Positions 1-7,339 of a DNA stretch of 64,000 nt are shown here, piece by piece. The number at the start of each line of letters is the position of its first letter. Positions within the stretch are counted from its first letter, which is position 1. The DNA is from Syntrophopropionicum propionicicum_A (GTDB taxonomy: Bacteria > Bacillota > Desulfotomaculia > Desulfotomaculales > Pelotomaculaceae). A model generated the notes under the pieces. That model ran no database searches and was not told where the DNA came from. It saw only the letters and a list, made by a program, of their open reading frames with translations. The translations under genes and the position numbers were made by a program. The stretch covers positions 1 to 64,000 of the forward strand of contig NZ_JBMGJC010000006.1 of the NCBI RefSeq assembly GCF_048984525.1, written 5' to 3'.

Positions 1-54
1 TCATCATTTTAACAGAAAGCAGAAGGGTGTTGCTTTGCTTAAGCATTGAATCCC

Positions 55-77
55 ACCCGCATAGCGGGCGGTTTTTT
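55..77 (+). terminator. Intrinsic terminator
   Basis: A 5-bp GC stem (CCCGC, 56-60; GCGGG, 64-68) with a 3-base loop is followed by GG and six T. It reads rightwards and would end a transcript entering from before the window. A second inverted repeat, CTCCTGGC (81-88) with GCCAGGAG (98-105), follows but has no T-run. Confidence 0.6.
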
Positions 78-132
78 GTTCTCCTGGCTAAAACCATGCC
101 AGGAGAACTTACTGAAGTATAATAAATGAATA

Positions 133-150
133 AGACGCCTAATGGCGTCT
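133..150 (-). terminator. Probable terminator of the small coat-like genes
   Basis: A perfect stem AGACGCC/GGCGTCT with a TAAT loop lies about 40 bases after the stop of the leftward gene at 191-487. The bases after it on the minus strand are T-rich but hold no long T-run, so it is a weak candidate. Confidence 0.4.
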
Positions 151-190
151 CAATAAAGAAAGTCAATTTGGTCTGGCGGCAGTAATGATG

Positions 191-487
191 TCAACTATTA
201 TTTTTCTTCTGCAGACACAAATCATTGGTATTATCCGGACCGATACTTACAATGTTTTCTAAATTAATCTTTACGGTGTCTCCGACTTCATAAAACGGCA
301 AGAAGGCCGCGGGCCCGGCGTTACCCGGTATCAGAAAAAGGGGTTCTGTGAGAGTCAGAAGGATAAATGGGTTGCAATCTACTTTTACTTCATTTCTAAG
401 GATACTGCCTGTCAGAACCAGGTTATCTGACGTTATTACCGTCACGTTGCCAATACAGATTTTATTTAAATCAGACATGTTAATCAT
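191..487 (-). CDS. Small conserved hypothetical protein, paralogue of the next gene
   Basis: Product of about 98 residues, not assigned to a named family. It matches the C-terminal half of the neighbouring gene (559-1086): GNVTVI, a TSDNLV/TNNNLV turn, LTLT.PL, PFY..GDTVKI and a final I.TIGP-like segment align. That makes it a single beta-rich domain without the charged N-terminal arm. ATG at 487 is preferred because AAGGAG lies 9 bases upstream, whereas the longer ATG at 505 overlaps that ribosome site. The pair, next to a DUF3231 gene, suggests a spore or envelope role, but this is inference only. Confidence 0.6.
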   Translation of the reverse strand: MINMSDLNKICIGNVTVITSDNLVLTGSILRNEVKVDCNPFILLTLTEPLFLIPGNAGPAAFLPFYEVGDTVKINLENIVSIGPDNTNDLCLQKKNNS

Positions 488-558
488 AATTTCTAACTCC
501 TTCATATTTATTATAGTTTTACAGATTTCATTTTCAAAAAGAATCGAGTGGTTAAGGA

Positions 559-1086
559 TTAGCCAGCGTTGTTAAATACATGAGACGGACCGATAGTTTC
601 AATATTGTTCACACCTATTTTCACTGTATCCCCTGGAACATAAAACGGTTGAATCTGAGCCGGGTCACCGCTGCCGGGTTGCGCCAGCAGGGGAGCAGTG
701 AGTGTAAGAGTGAGAAAATCTATTTCGTCTTTACGTTTAGAGCAGTCGTCAGTGTCTGCATCATTTACAAGGCGCCCTGTGAATACAAGGTTATTATTCG
801 TAATAATCGTTACATTGCCAACACAGAAAAAATGCTTCTTCCAGTCTTTAAACCCGTCCTTCTTGTCATCTTTGTCATGATCTTTGCCGTGGTCCTTATC
901 ATTTTTTTTGTCGTCATCTTTGTCGTGGTCTTTGTCGAATTCTTTGTCGAGTTTCTTTTCGATATCCTTAATCTCCTTTTTAATCTCCTTAAGCCCGAAT
1001 TTAGGGTCATCCAGTATGTCTTCAATTGCTTTGATATCACTCTTAATATCTCTGAGCGTATCTAAAATATTTTTTTCTTGATACAT
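559..1086 (-). CDS. Hypothetical protein with Lys/Asp-repeat linker and beta domain
   Basis: About 175 residues in three parts: an N-terminal charged helix (IKAIEDIL...IEKKLDKE), a low-complexity K/D/H linker of repeated KDHDKDD-type units (about residues 50-80), and a C-terminal domain homologous to the 191-487 protein. There is no signal peptide or membrane segment. GGGAGG sits 9 bases before the ATG at 1086; an ATG at 1095 directly abuts it and is less likely. The gene is probably cotranscribed with 191-487. A role in the spore coat or a metal-binding polyanion is possible, but no family is recognised. Confidence 0.6.
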   Translation of the reverse strand: MYQEKNILDTLRDIKSDIKAIEDILDDPKFGLKEIKKEIKDIEKKLDKEFDKDHDKDDDKKNDKDHGKDHDKDDKKDGFKDWKKHFFCVGNVTIITNNNLVFTGRLVNDADTDDCSKRKDEIDFLTLTLTAPLLAQPGSGDPAQIQPFYVPGDTVKIGVNNIETIGPSHVFNNAG

Positions 1087-1374
1087 AAATAACATCCTCC
1101 CTGATTAAACAATATATTACTTCTCAAAATTACTATATGTTGGAAATTTATTTTTGCTACTCCTTGTAAATAAAAATGGTACGGACAAAAGTAAAACTAT
1201 CCACAACCACACCTTGGTACCCATGCGGTTTGCATCAGAGGCAACGGGTTGCCAGGCCGGTTTGGATAGCCATGCCCACACCATTATCATAACAAGCCAG
1301 GGCTGCAATGGTTCCACATATAAATATAAATAGCGGATAAGCTAATAAAAAAATACAGTCGGAGGAAGTATTTG

Positions 1375-2418
1375 ATGGACCAAACATATAACGAACTGGT
1401 AAAAACTGCTCCACCGGTGACCCACAACGCCCCACTAACATCTTCTGAGATCGGCAACCTGTCACGGACCTACGTGAACTACAGCATGCTGGGCTTGATA
1501 ATGAAATTTTTCCTGCAGCATGTCCAGGATGTGGATATCCGAAGTGTAATAGAAGACACATTGAGCCTTTCTGAAGACCGGGTAAGGATATCGGCTGATT
1601 TCCTAAGCCGGGACGGGCGTCCGGTTCCATATGGTTTTACGGAACAGGATGTTGACTTAAAGGCCCCTGCCTTATTTGCTGATGTTTTTTACCTGCATTA
1701 TGTAGGCAATATGATAAAGCTCGGTCTAAACATAAGCAGCATGGCTTTGACCATGGCCGCCAGGCTTGATGTCATAGACATTTACCATAAGGCAATAGAC
1801 ACAACAATGGATCTGTGGGAGAAAGCTGTCAGAATTATGCTTGAGAAAGGGGTCTACACAAGGCCGCCTTTCATTACTACGACCGATCAAGTTGAGTTTG
1901 TTAAAAGTAAGGATTTTTTGGCCGGTCACCGACCACTTTTGGCCATTGAAATAGAGCAGCTGTACTTTGGCATTATCACCAATGAGGTAGGCCGGACATT
2001 ATTGACTGGCTTTCACCAGGTTGTCAGGTCGAAGGAAGCCCGTAAATACATAAAAAAAGGGTTGGACTTCTCTAGCCGTATTATAGATGAATTCAGTACG
2101 ATTATGCGGTCTAACGGAATTACATCACCCATGCACTGGGATGCTTATTCCACGGTTACCAATTCCACCACCCCGCCTTTTTCCGACAAGATGATGATGT
2201 TCCATGTTTTAATGATGAATGCGGCCGGTATAGCAAACTACGCCATCTCCTTGGCCTCCAGCCCACGGCGGGACCTGGCCTCGGTATACGGCCGGCTGAT
2301 CGCCAAGACAGCAGATTTTGCTAATGACGGTTTCAAAATCATGATAGAAAACGGCTGGTTGGAGGAGCCGCCCAGTTATATTGATCGCACAGAGTTAAGA
2401 AACACGGCAAAACATTAA
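1375..2418 (+). CDS. DUF3231 family protein
   Basis: About 347 residues forming two tandem DUF3231 (ferritin-like four-helix) units, roughly residues 10-165 and 180-335. Both contain the family's alpha-helical pattern with conserved Tyr/His/Met-rich helices. DUF3231 proteins occur in spore-forming Firmicutes and resemble coat protein CotF; their function is unknown. GGAGGA at 1361-1366 favours the ATG at 1375 (8-base spacing) over the TTG at 1372. The last 11 codons are repeated with few changes at 3500-3535, indicating a second, destroyed copy. Confidence 0.8.
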   Translation: MDQTYNELVKTAPPVTHNAPLTSSEIGNLSRTYVNYSMLGLIMKFFLQHVQDVDIRSVIEDTLSLSEDRVRISADFLSRDGRPVPYGFTEQDVDLKAPALFADVFYLHYVGNMIKLGLNISSMALTMAARLDVIDIYHKAIDTTMDLWEKAVRIMLEKGVYTRPPFITTTDQVEFVKSKDFLAGHRPLLAIEIEQLYFGIITNEVGRTLLTGFHQVVRSKEARKYIKKGLDFSSRIIDEFSTIMRSNGITSPMHWDAYSTVTNSTTPPFSDKMMMFHVLMMNAAGIANYAISLASSPRRDLASVYGRLIAKTADFANDGFKIMIENGWLEEPPSYIDRTELRNTAKH

Positions 2419-2447
2419 TGAGGGGCCAAATTGTTATATTCCAACCT

Positions 2448-2474
2448 AAAAAAATAAGCCCCCATGAGGAGGGC
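2448..2474 (-). terminator. Terminator for the Gly-Phe-Pro protein
   Basis: On the minus strand an imperfect GCCCTC/GGGGGC hairpin is followed by TTATTTTTTT. A near copy lies at 3565-3593, so this is part of the duplicated DUF3231 3' region. Confidence 0.5.
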
Positions 2475-2491
2475 ACTTAAAAACAAGGAAA

Positions 2492-2732
2492 CGGGGTCAG
2501 GCTTGAATTATTCACTTATTAATTGTCTGATTATACAAGTGAACAATCTGTCGCAGGGGGCCTTATATATATGGTAAGGGATAACAGACACCCATGCCGC
2601 TAAAACGGTCCATCAAGATATGAAAATTCTTGTTTTCAGGATAAATCAAGATAAAAAATAGCCTGCTTGGAGGGGCTTGGAGTAAGGTATTGCGAATAAT
2701 AATTCAATAATTCAAGCCTGACCCCCTCTATA
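2492..2732. repeat. MITE-like element, copy 1 (241 bp)
   Basis: Identical base for base to 3257-3497. Its ends form a 20-bp terminal inverted repeat: GGGGTCAGGCTTGAATTATT at the left and its complement at the right. There is no coding capacity. A shorter relative with the same outer 14 bp is at 13615-13703. The end sequence resembles the palindromes associated with REP-type (Y1/TnpA_REP) transposases in many Firmicutes; this is recalled, not tested. Confidence 0.85.
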
Positions 2733-2733
2733 T

Positions 2734-3159
2734 TTATTTTTGTATTGGTCCAATTATCGGGCCGGGTTCAAATATAGCTCCGAAACAATGGCCGGGGGAA
2801 AAACCCGGTCCAAAGACAGGTCCGAAACATGGTCCTGGCGGAAAGAAACCGGGTCCAAAAAATGGACCGAAACACTGCCCGGGCGGAAAGAAGCCTGGTC
2901 CGAAAAATGGCCCGAAACATTGCCCGGGCGGGATGAAAATAGCTCCAAAACATGGGCCAAAACCAGGCCCAAAACCGTGGCCGAAACCTGGTCCAAAACC
3001 TGGTCCAAAACCTGGTCCAAAACCTGGTCCAAATACAGGCCGTTGCGGCGCGTTTGCTGAAACCCCTGGAGAGTATCCGGGCATTTCCTGGGAATGAACA
3101 TTTTCAGTTCTCATCTGTCCCCTAAAAATATCATGTTCTGAAATATATCCGCAATACAT
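2734..3159 (-). CDS. Gly-Phe-Pro repeat protein, coat-like
   Basis: About 141 residues. After a short unique N-terminus (MYCGYISEHDIFRGQ) the protein is almost entirely low-complexity: a run of FGPG repeats (about residues 45-70), then longer units of the form PPGQCFGPFFGPGFF repeated three to four times with one Cys each. Evenly spaced Cys could crosslink it. Such Gly/aromatic repeats are typical of spore coat or surface structural proteins. ATG at 3159 has an AAAGGG ribosome site; the GTG at 3168 overlaps that site. The gene sits exactly between the two MITE copies. Confidence 0.55.
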   Translation of the reverse strand: MYCGYISEHDIFRGQMRTENVHSQEMPGYSPGVSANAPQRPVFGPGFGPGFGPGFGPGFGHGFGPGFGPCFGAIFIPPGQCFGPFFGPGFFPPGQCFGPFFGPGFFPPGPCFGPVFGPGFSPGHCFGAIFEPGPIIGPIQK

Positions 3160-3256
3160 TGAAATCACCCTTTTTTACCATTATATGGACTGAGTTATTA
3201 TATGCTACTATGGCTAGTTATTTTTTCCAGGTTAGCATTGCTCGGGTAGCATTGCT

Positions 3257-3497
3257 CGGGGTCAGGCTTGAATTATTCACTTATTAATTGTCTGATTATA
3301 CAAGTGAACAATCTGTCGCAGGGGGCCTTATATATATGGTAAGGGATAACAGACACCCATGCCGCTAAAACGGTCCATCAAGATATGAAAATTCTTGTTT
3401 TCAGGATAAATCAAGATAAAAAATAGCCTGCTTGGAGGGGCTTGGAGTAAGGTATTGCGAATAATAATTCAATAATTCAAGCCTGACCCCCTCTATA
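3257..3497. repeat. MITE-like element, copy 2 (241 bp)
   Basis: Exact copy of 2492-2732 in the same orientation, with the same 20-bp terminal inverted repeats. Perfect identity implies recent transposition or gene conversion. It abuts the remnant of a second DUF3231 gene at its right end. Confidence 0.85.
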
Positions 3498-3535
3498 CTG
3501 ACCGAAGCGAGTTAAGAAACACGGCAAAACATTAA
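3497..3535 (+). pseudogene. Remnant of a DUF3231 gene 3' end
   Basis: Encodes TDRSELRNTAKH-stop, against IDRTELRNTAKH-stop at the end of the intact gene (2418). Similarity continues through the untranslated tail and its hairpin to about 3607. No upstream part of this copy remains because the MITE lies directly in front. It looks like the tail of a lost paralogue. Confidence 0.65.
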
Positions 3536-3564
3536 ATAAGGGGCCGAATGTTGTCTTCCCACTC

Positions 3565-3593
3565 AATAAAAATAAGCCCCCCATGAGGAGGGC
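3565..3593 (-). terminator. Terminator downstream of the tRNA pair
   Basis: A GCCCTCCTCATGGGGGGC-type hairpin followed on the minus strand by TTATTTTTATT. It lies just after the leftward tRNA genes and is a diverged copy of the hairpin at 2448-2474. Confidence 0.45.
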
Positions 3594-3650
3594 ACTAAAG
3601 ACAATGGCAAGTTAATTCCAACTGTGGAATACTTGCCATCAAAACTTTTC

Positions 3651-3727
<77 letters not shown>

Positions 3728-3732
3728 AAATA

Positions 3733-3806
3733 TGGAGCGGGTGAAGGGAATCGAACCCTCGTAATCGGCTTGGAAGGCCGACGCTCTACCATTGAGCTAC
3801 ACCCGC
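3733..3806 (-). tRNA. tRNA-Gly (TCC)
   Basis: A minus-strand cloverleaf starting GCGGGTG, with anticodon loop CTTCCAA (anticodon TCC), T arm GGTTCGATTCC and an encoded CCA. It is the first gene of the two-tRNA unit. Confidence 0.95.
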
Positions 3807-3913
3807 TTAAAATAATGCCGTCTTTTTTTAAAGCAATTAATATTATAACTAAAAATACGCGCGGCGTCAAAATATTTTAAATCGTCATGTAATCCTTTTT
3901 ATGCCTTTTTATG

Positions 3914-4384
3914 CTAGTAGTGCACGATGGAAGGCACTATACCACCTTCGCCGATCTCAAGGATGCCGTAGCTGGGGCGGTCTTGATCCCTAGGCCTGGA
4001 AATGCTGCCCGGGTTAAAAAACAGGATTCCGTCCATTTTAACGCTCTGCGGCATGTGGGTATGGCCGAAGATCACAGCCTCGGCCTCATACTCCCTCGCC
4101 TTTTTCAGGAGGTTGCCCATGCGGTCGATACCGTTTAAATGGCCGTGGGTCATCAGGACACGGTGGCCGGCCAGGTCGAACAGCTCTTCTTCAGGCCCCC
4201 CGGCTTCCCCGTCACAGTTACCCTGGACCGCTTTTACCGGCAGAGAAAACTCATCTGCCAGGGCCAGTGCGTCCCGGTAAAAGTCGCCGGCATGCAGTAT
4301 TAAATCCACCTGGCCGGCCCCCTTGAGCACCTTGCGGGCATAATCTATCTGGCCGTGGCTGTCGCTGAAAACAATTACCCGCAG
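3914..4384 (-). CDS. YfcE/MJ0936-type metallophosphodiesterase, apparent CTG start
   Basis: Calcineurin-like phosphoesterase of about 156 residues. The dinuclear metal site is visible: DSH (FSDSHG) near the N-terminus, HAGD, GNCD, THGH and GHTH. The essential FSDSHG motif lies upstream of the first ATG/GTG/TTG (GTG at 4330), so a start there would delete a metal ligand. The frame is closed by the rdgB stop at 4391-4393; only CTG at 4384 fits family length, with GAGGAG 9 bases upstream inside the rdgB end. Probably translated by coupling to rdgB. Its substrate is unknown; family members hydrolyse phosphodiesters. Confidence 0.8.
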   Translation of the reverse strand: MRVIVFSDSHGQIDYARKVLKGAGQVDLILHAGDFYRDALALADEFSLPVKAVQGNCDGEAGGPEEELFDLAGHRVLMTHGHLNGIDRMGNLLKKAREYEAEAVIFGHTHMPQSVKMDGILFFNPGSISRPRDQDRPSYGILEIGEGGIVPSIVHY

Positions 4385-4390
4385 GTTGGA

Positions 4391-5008
4391 TCACTCCTCT
4401 TCCTCGTCCGCCATCATTATTTTAAGATCTGAAATGATGTCCAGCGCTCCGGTCAGAGCCCGGGCCCGGTGGCTGATTTTATTTTTTATTTCCAGGCCGA
4501 GCTCGGCAAAGGTTTTTCCGTACTCCGGCAGATAAAACAGGGGGTCATAGCCAAACCCTTCTTCACCCCGCGGCTTCTCGGCGATAACGCCCTCACAGAC
4601 GCCTTCGGTAGTATATACAAAGCATTCGGTCGTGGCAACAGCCATAACACATTTAAAGCGGGCTGTGCGCTCCTCCGCCGGCACGCCTTTTAGAAGTTCC
4701 AGCAGCTTCTTGTTGTTTTCGCTGTCATTTTTGTCCTCTCCGGCAAAGCGGGCTGAATAAACACCCGGCAGCCCATCCAGGTAATCCACCTCCAGGCCGG
4801 AGTCGTCGGCCAGGGCCATCAGCCCGGTAAACATGCAGGCTTCAGAAGCTTTGATTATTGCATTGTCCTTGAATGTCTCCCCGCTCTCTTCAATTTCCGG
4901 GAAATCCGGAAATTCATTTAACGAGACAACCTCGATATCGTGCGGCGCCAGAAACTGTGCCACCTCTTTTACTTTGTTCTCATTTTTAGTTGCCAGGACC
5001 AATTTCAA
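4391..5008 (-). CDS. rdgB: XTP/dITP diphosphatase (RdgB/HAM1)
   Basis: Removes non-canonical purine nucleotides by hydrolysing XTP, dITP and ITP to the monophosphate and pyrophosphate. The 205-residue product has the family hallmarks: TKNENKVKE at the N-terminus, ESGETFKDNA, ADDSGLEVDYLDGLPGVYSA and GFGYDPLFY. It lies 6 bases after rph, and the pair rph-rdgB-phosphodiesterase is a common Firmicutes arrangement. The C-terminus is acidic (MMADEEEE). Confidence 0.95.
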   Translation of the reverse strand: MKLVLATKNENKVKEVAQFLAPHDIEVVSLNEFPDFPEIEESGETFKDNAIIKASEACMFTGLMALADDSGLEVDYLDGLPGVYSARFAGEDKNDSENNKKLLELLKGVPAEERTARFKCVMAVATTECFVYTTEGVCEGVIAEKPRGEEGFGYDPLFYLPEYGKTFAELGLEIKNKISHRARALTGALDIISDLKIMMADEEEE

Positions 5009-5014
5009 TTCGGA

Positions 5015-5755
5015 TTACCCCCCAATGGTTGATGCTATATCCCCCAGCGCTTCTTTTTGAAAAGAGATCAGGTCACTTATACCCTGGGCAGCGAGATCAA
5101 CCATGGAGTTCATTTCCTGCCTGGTAAAAGACGCTTCCTCACCTGTTCCCTGCACTTCCACAAAGCGCCCGGAACCTGTCATAACTATGTTCATATCTAC
5201 TTCCGCGGCTGAATCCTCTTCGTAACAAAGGTCAAGTATTATCTCCCCGCCAAGCCGCCCCACACTGGTAGCCGCGATAAAATCTTTAATGGGCATGCGG
5301 CTTATAGCCCCCTGTTCTTTCAGCTTGTTCAGGGCGTCAGCCAAGGCGACGAAAGCGCCTGTTATTGAAGCGGTGCGGGTCCCGCCATCGGCCTGGATAA
5401 CATCACAGTCGAGCCAGACGGTGCGCTCACCCAGGGCAGTCAGGTCGACCACCGCCCGCAACGAGCGCCCGATCAGGCGCTGGATCTCAAAAGTGCGGCC
5501 GCCGATCTTGCCCCTGGCGGCTTCTCTTTGGGTCCGCACGCCGGTGGCGCGGGGCAGCATCCCGTATTCCGCGGTGACCCAGCCCTTGCCCTCTCCTTTT
5601 AAGAACTGTGGCGGCCTGTCTTCCACCGAGGCGGTGCAGATTACCTTGGTATCTCCCACTTCTATTAAAACCGAACCTTCGGCGTGCCTGGTATAATTCC
5701 TGGTTATCCGGATTGGCCGCAGGTCAGCCGGCTGTCTCCCGTCCACTCTTTGCAT
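5015..5755 (-). CDS. rph: Ribonuclease PH
   Basis: A phosphate-dependent 3'-5' exoribonuclease that trims tRNA 3' ends and forms a hexameric ring. The 246-residue product starts with the family pattern RxDGRxxxxLRP, contains GSVLIEVGDTKVICTASVE, the RNase PH signature DCDVIQADGGTRTASITGA and the phosphate-site GxxRT. GAGAGGAG lies before the ATG. It is first in a leftward unit with rdgB and the phosphodiesterase. Confidence 0.96.
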   Translation of the reverse strand: MQRVDGRQPADLRPIRITRNYTRHAEGSVLIEVGDTKVICTASVEDRPPQFLKGEGKGWVTAEYGMLPRATGVRTQREAARGKIGGRTFEIQRLIGRSLRAVVDLTALGERTVWLDCDVIQADGGTRTASITGAFVALADALNKLKEQGAISRMPIKDFIAATSVGRLGGEIILDLCYEEDSAAEVDMNIVMTGSGRFVEVQGTGEEASFTRQEMNSMVDLAAQGISDLISFQKEALGDIASTIGG

Positions 5756-5780
5756 TTGCTGTCTCCTCTCTTAATTTCCT

Positions 5781-6551
5781 TTAAACCAGGTACGTTTCTC
5801 CTTCTCTTGCCAGTTCAACAGTTTTTTTGAAGGCCTGCTCCGCCTGCCTGCCCAGCAAGGCAGGGTCGTATTCCGGCCAGAAATGGGTCAGTAAAAGCCT
5901 CTTGACCCCCGCGTCCCTGGCCAGCTCACCGGCCTGCCCGGCAGTCAGGTGGATATCCCGCATGGCCTCGGCGTCACTGTCCAGCCCGCTGGCCTCACAG
6001 AGGAAAAGGCCCGCGTTTTGGGCCAGGTATTCGATAGCTCTGGTACGGGTGGTATCGCTGGAAAAAACCAGCCCGCCGGGTTCGCCGGCGGCAACTGAAT
6101 ATCCCGGCAGGGGGTGTTTGATGGGCGCAAAGCGAAAACTCAATCCTCCAATGGTAAGGCTGTAGACCTCAAAACCCTCATCGTGAGGCTCCCGGGGCAG
6201 GCTTTCAATGGGCTTTGTAATGAAAGCCTTGTTATACCCGGCCAGGAGGTTGTAATCTACCGCTGGCTCGCCGGGGAGAAAGAGTTTCAAAGGCTCACCG
6301 CGGCTGCCGTCGCGCCTGGCTCCTTCTATCGCGTAGCGGAGCACAAAGAGATCCGAGTAATGGTCATGGTGCAGGTGGGTGACGATAACAGCGTCAAGGC
6401 TGCGAAAGTCAATAATGTTCATCAGCCTGCTCAGGCTGCCGTTTCCGGCCTCCAGAAGAATATTTAAGCCGGCGTCCTGGAGCAGGTAGCCCGAACATGC
6501 TCCTGCCGCCCTGGGATAAGGGGCCCAGCAGCCCAGTACAGTCAGTTTCAC
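5781..6551 (-). CDS. MBL-fold metal-dependent hydrolase
   Basis: A metallo-beta-lactamase fold protein of 256 residues related to RNase Z-like hydrolases. The zinc motif THLHHDH, a downstream SSDT segment and LLLTHFWPEYDP supply the other ligands. It begins MKLTVLGCWAPYP, typical of single-domain MBL hydrolases of unknown substrate. It lacks the RNase Z exosite arm, so tRNA processing should not be assumed. It lies 25 bases upstream of rph and may be cotranscribed. Confidence 0.85.
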   Translation of the reverse strand: MKLTVLGCWAPYPRAAGACSGYLLQDAGLNILLEAGNGSLSRLMNIIDFRSLDAVIVTHLHHDHYSDLFVLRYAIEGARRDGSRGEPLKLFLPGEPAVDYNLLAGYNKAFITKPIESLPREPHDEGFEVYSLTIGGLSFRFAPIKHPLPGYSVAAGEPGGLVFSSDTTRTRAIEYLAQNAGLFLCEASGLDSDAEAMRDIHLTAGQAGELARDAGVKRLLLTHFWPEYDPALLGRQAEQAFKKTVELAREGETYLV

Positions 6552-6565
6552 AGGTTTTCCTCCCC

Positions 6566-7333
6566 TTAAGGTTTTAACAGGTTTCCAGCATCAACGCAGC
6601 ACCCCACCGCGCCGGCATAGTCCGGGTTTTCGGGAACGATCACCGAGGCGCCGGTCTCCTCCCTTATAATCTGCCTCAGGGCCTCATTATATGCCACACC
6701 GCCGGTGAAAATAATAGTCTTGCTGCGCAGTTTGGCCAGCATCGGCATAATGCGCCTGAAGATACTGTGGTTGACGCCGGCGGCCAGGTCGGAAACGGAA
6801 TAACCTTCCGCTATTTTGCCGATCAGCTCGCTTTCACCAAAGACGGCGCAGGTAGAGGTCAGCTCAGCCGGGTTCCGGCAGTAACGGGACAGTTCTTCCA
6901 GGCTGATACTCAGGGCGGCGGCCATGTTTTCCAGGTAGCGCCCGGTACTCGCGGCGCACTTGTCATTGGTCAGAAAATCGGCGATCCGCCCCTTCCTGAC
7001 CAGGGCGACCTTGCTGTCCTGGCCACCCAGGTCCAGCAGGGTAAATTCGGTCAACCCGGTCTGGTATACTGCTCCCAGCACATGCGCTTTGATCTCCGGG
7101 ATAATTCCGGCCCCTTGCACCGGCACGGCCTGCCGCCCGTAACCGGTTGCTGTCACGGCAGCACCGGCCGGCAGTGCCAGGTTATTAATGTTTATCATAA
7201 AACGGCCGTTTTCAATTTTCCCGTATTCACGGTAAAACTTCATCGTGTCGTACTTTTGCAGGTCCAGCGACCGGTCTTCTTTCATAACGGCGATCTTGGT
7301 ACTGCGGCTTCCGAGGTCGAGTCCTACAAACAC
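6566..7333 (-). CDS. Acyl-CoA dehydratase activase (HgdC/BadF-type ATPase)
   Basis: A BadF/BadG/BcrA/BcrD-type ASKHA ATPase of 255 residues. These homodimers carry one [4Fe-4S] cluster between subunits and inject an electron, driven by ATP, into a partner dehydratase or reductase. The N-terminal GLDLGSRSTK phosphate loop, LDLGGQDSK and the two cluster cysteines in NDKCAAST and TSTCAVFGE are visible. It follows the dehydratase-like gene by 6 bases, so that protein is its probable partner. Confidence 0.9.
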   Translation of the reverse strand: MFVGLDLGSRSTKIAVMKEDRSLDLQKYDTMKFYREYGKIENGRFMININNLALPAGAAVTATGYGRQAVPVQGAGIIPEIKAHVLGAVYQTGLTEFTLLDLGGQDSKVALVRKGRIADFLTNDKCAASTGRYLENMAAALSISLEELSRYCRNPAELTSTCAVFGESELIGKIAEGYSVSDLAAGVNHSIFRRIMPMLAKLRSKTIIFTGGVAYNEALRQIIREETGASVIVPENPDYAGAVGCCVDAGNLLKP

Positions 7334-7339
7334 CTATCG

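Noticed and set aside
2740..3060. Plus-strand open frame rich in Trp, Ser and Lys
   Set aside because: It is the complement of the Gly-Phe-Pro repeat array; the minus-strand frame has the ribosome site and regular repeats.
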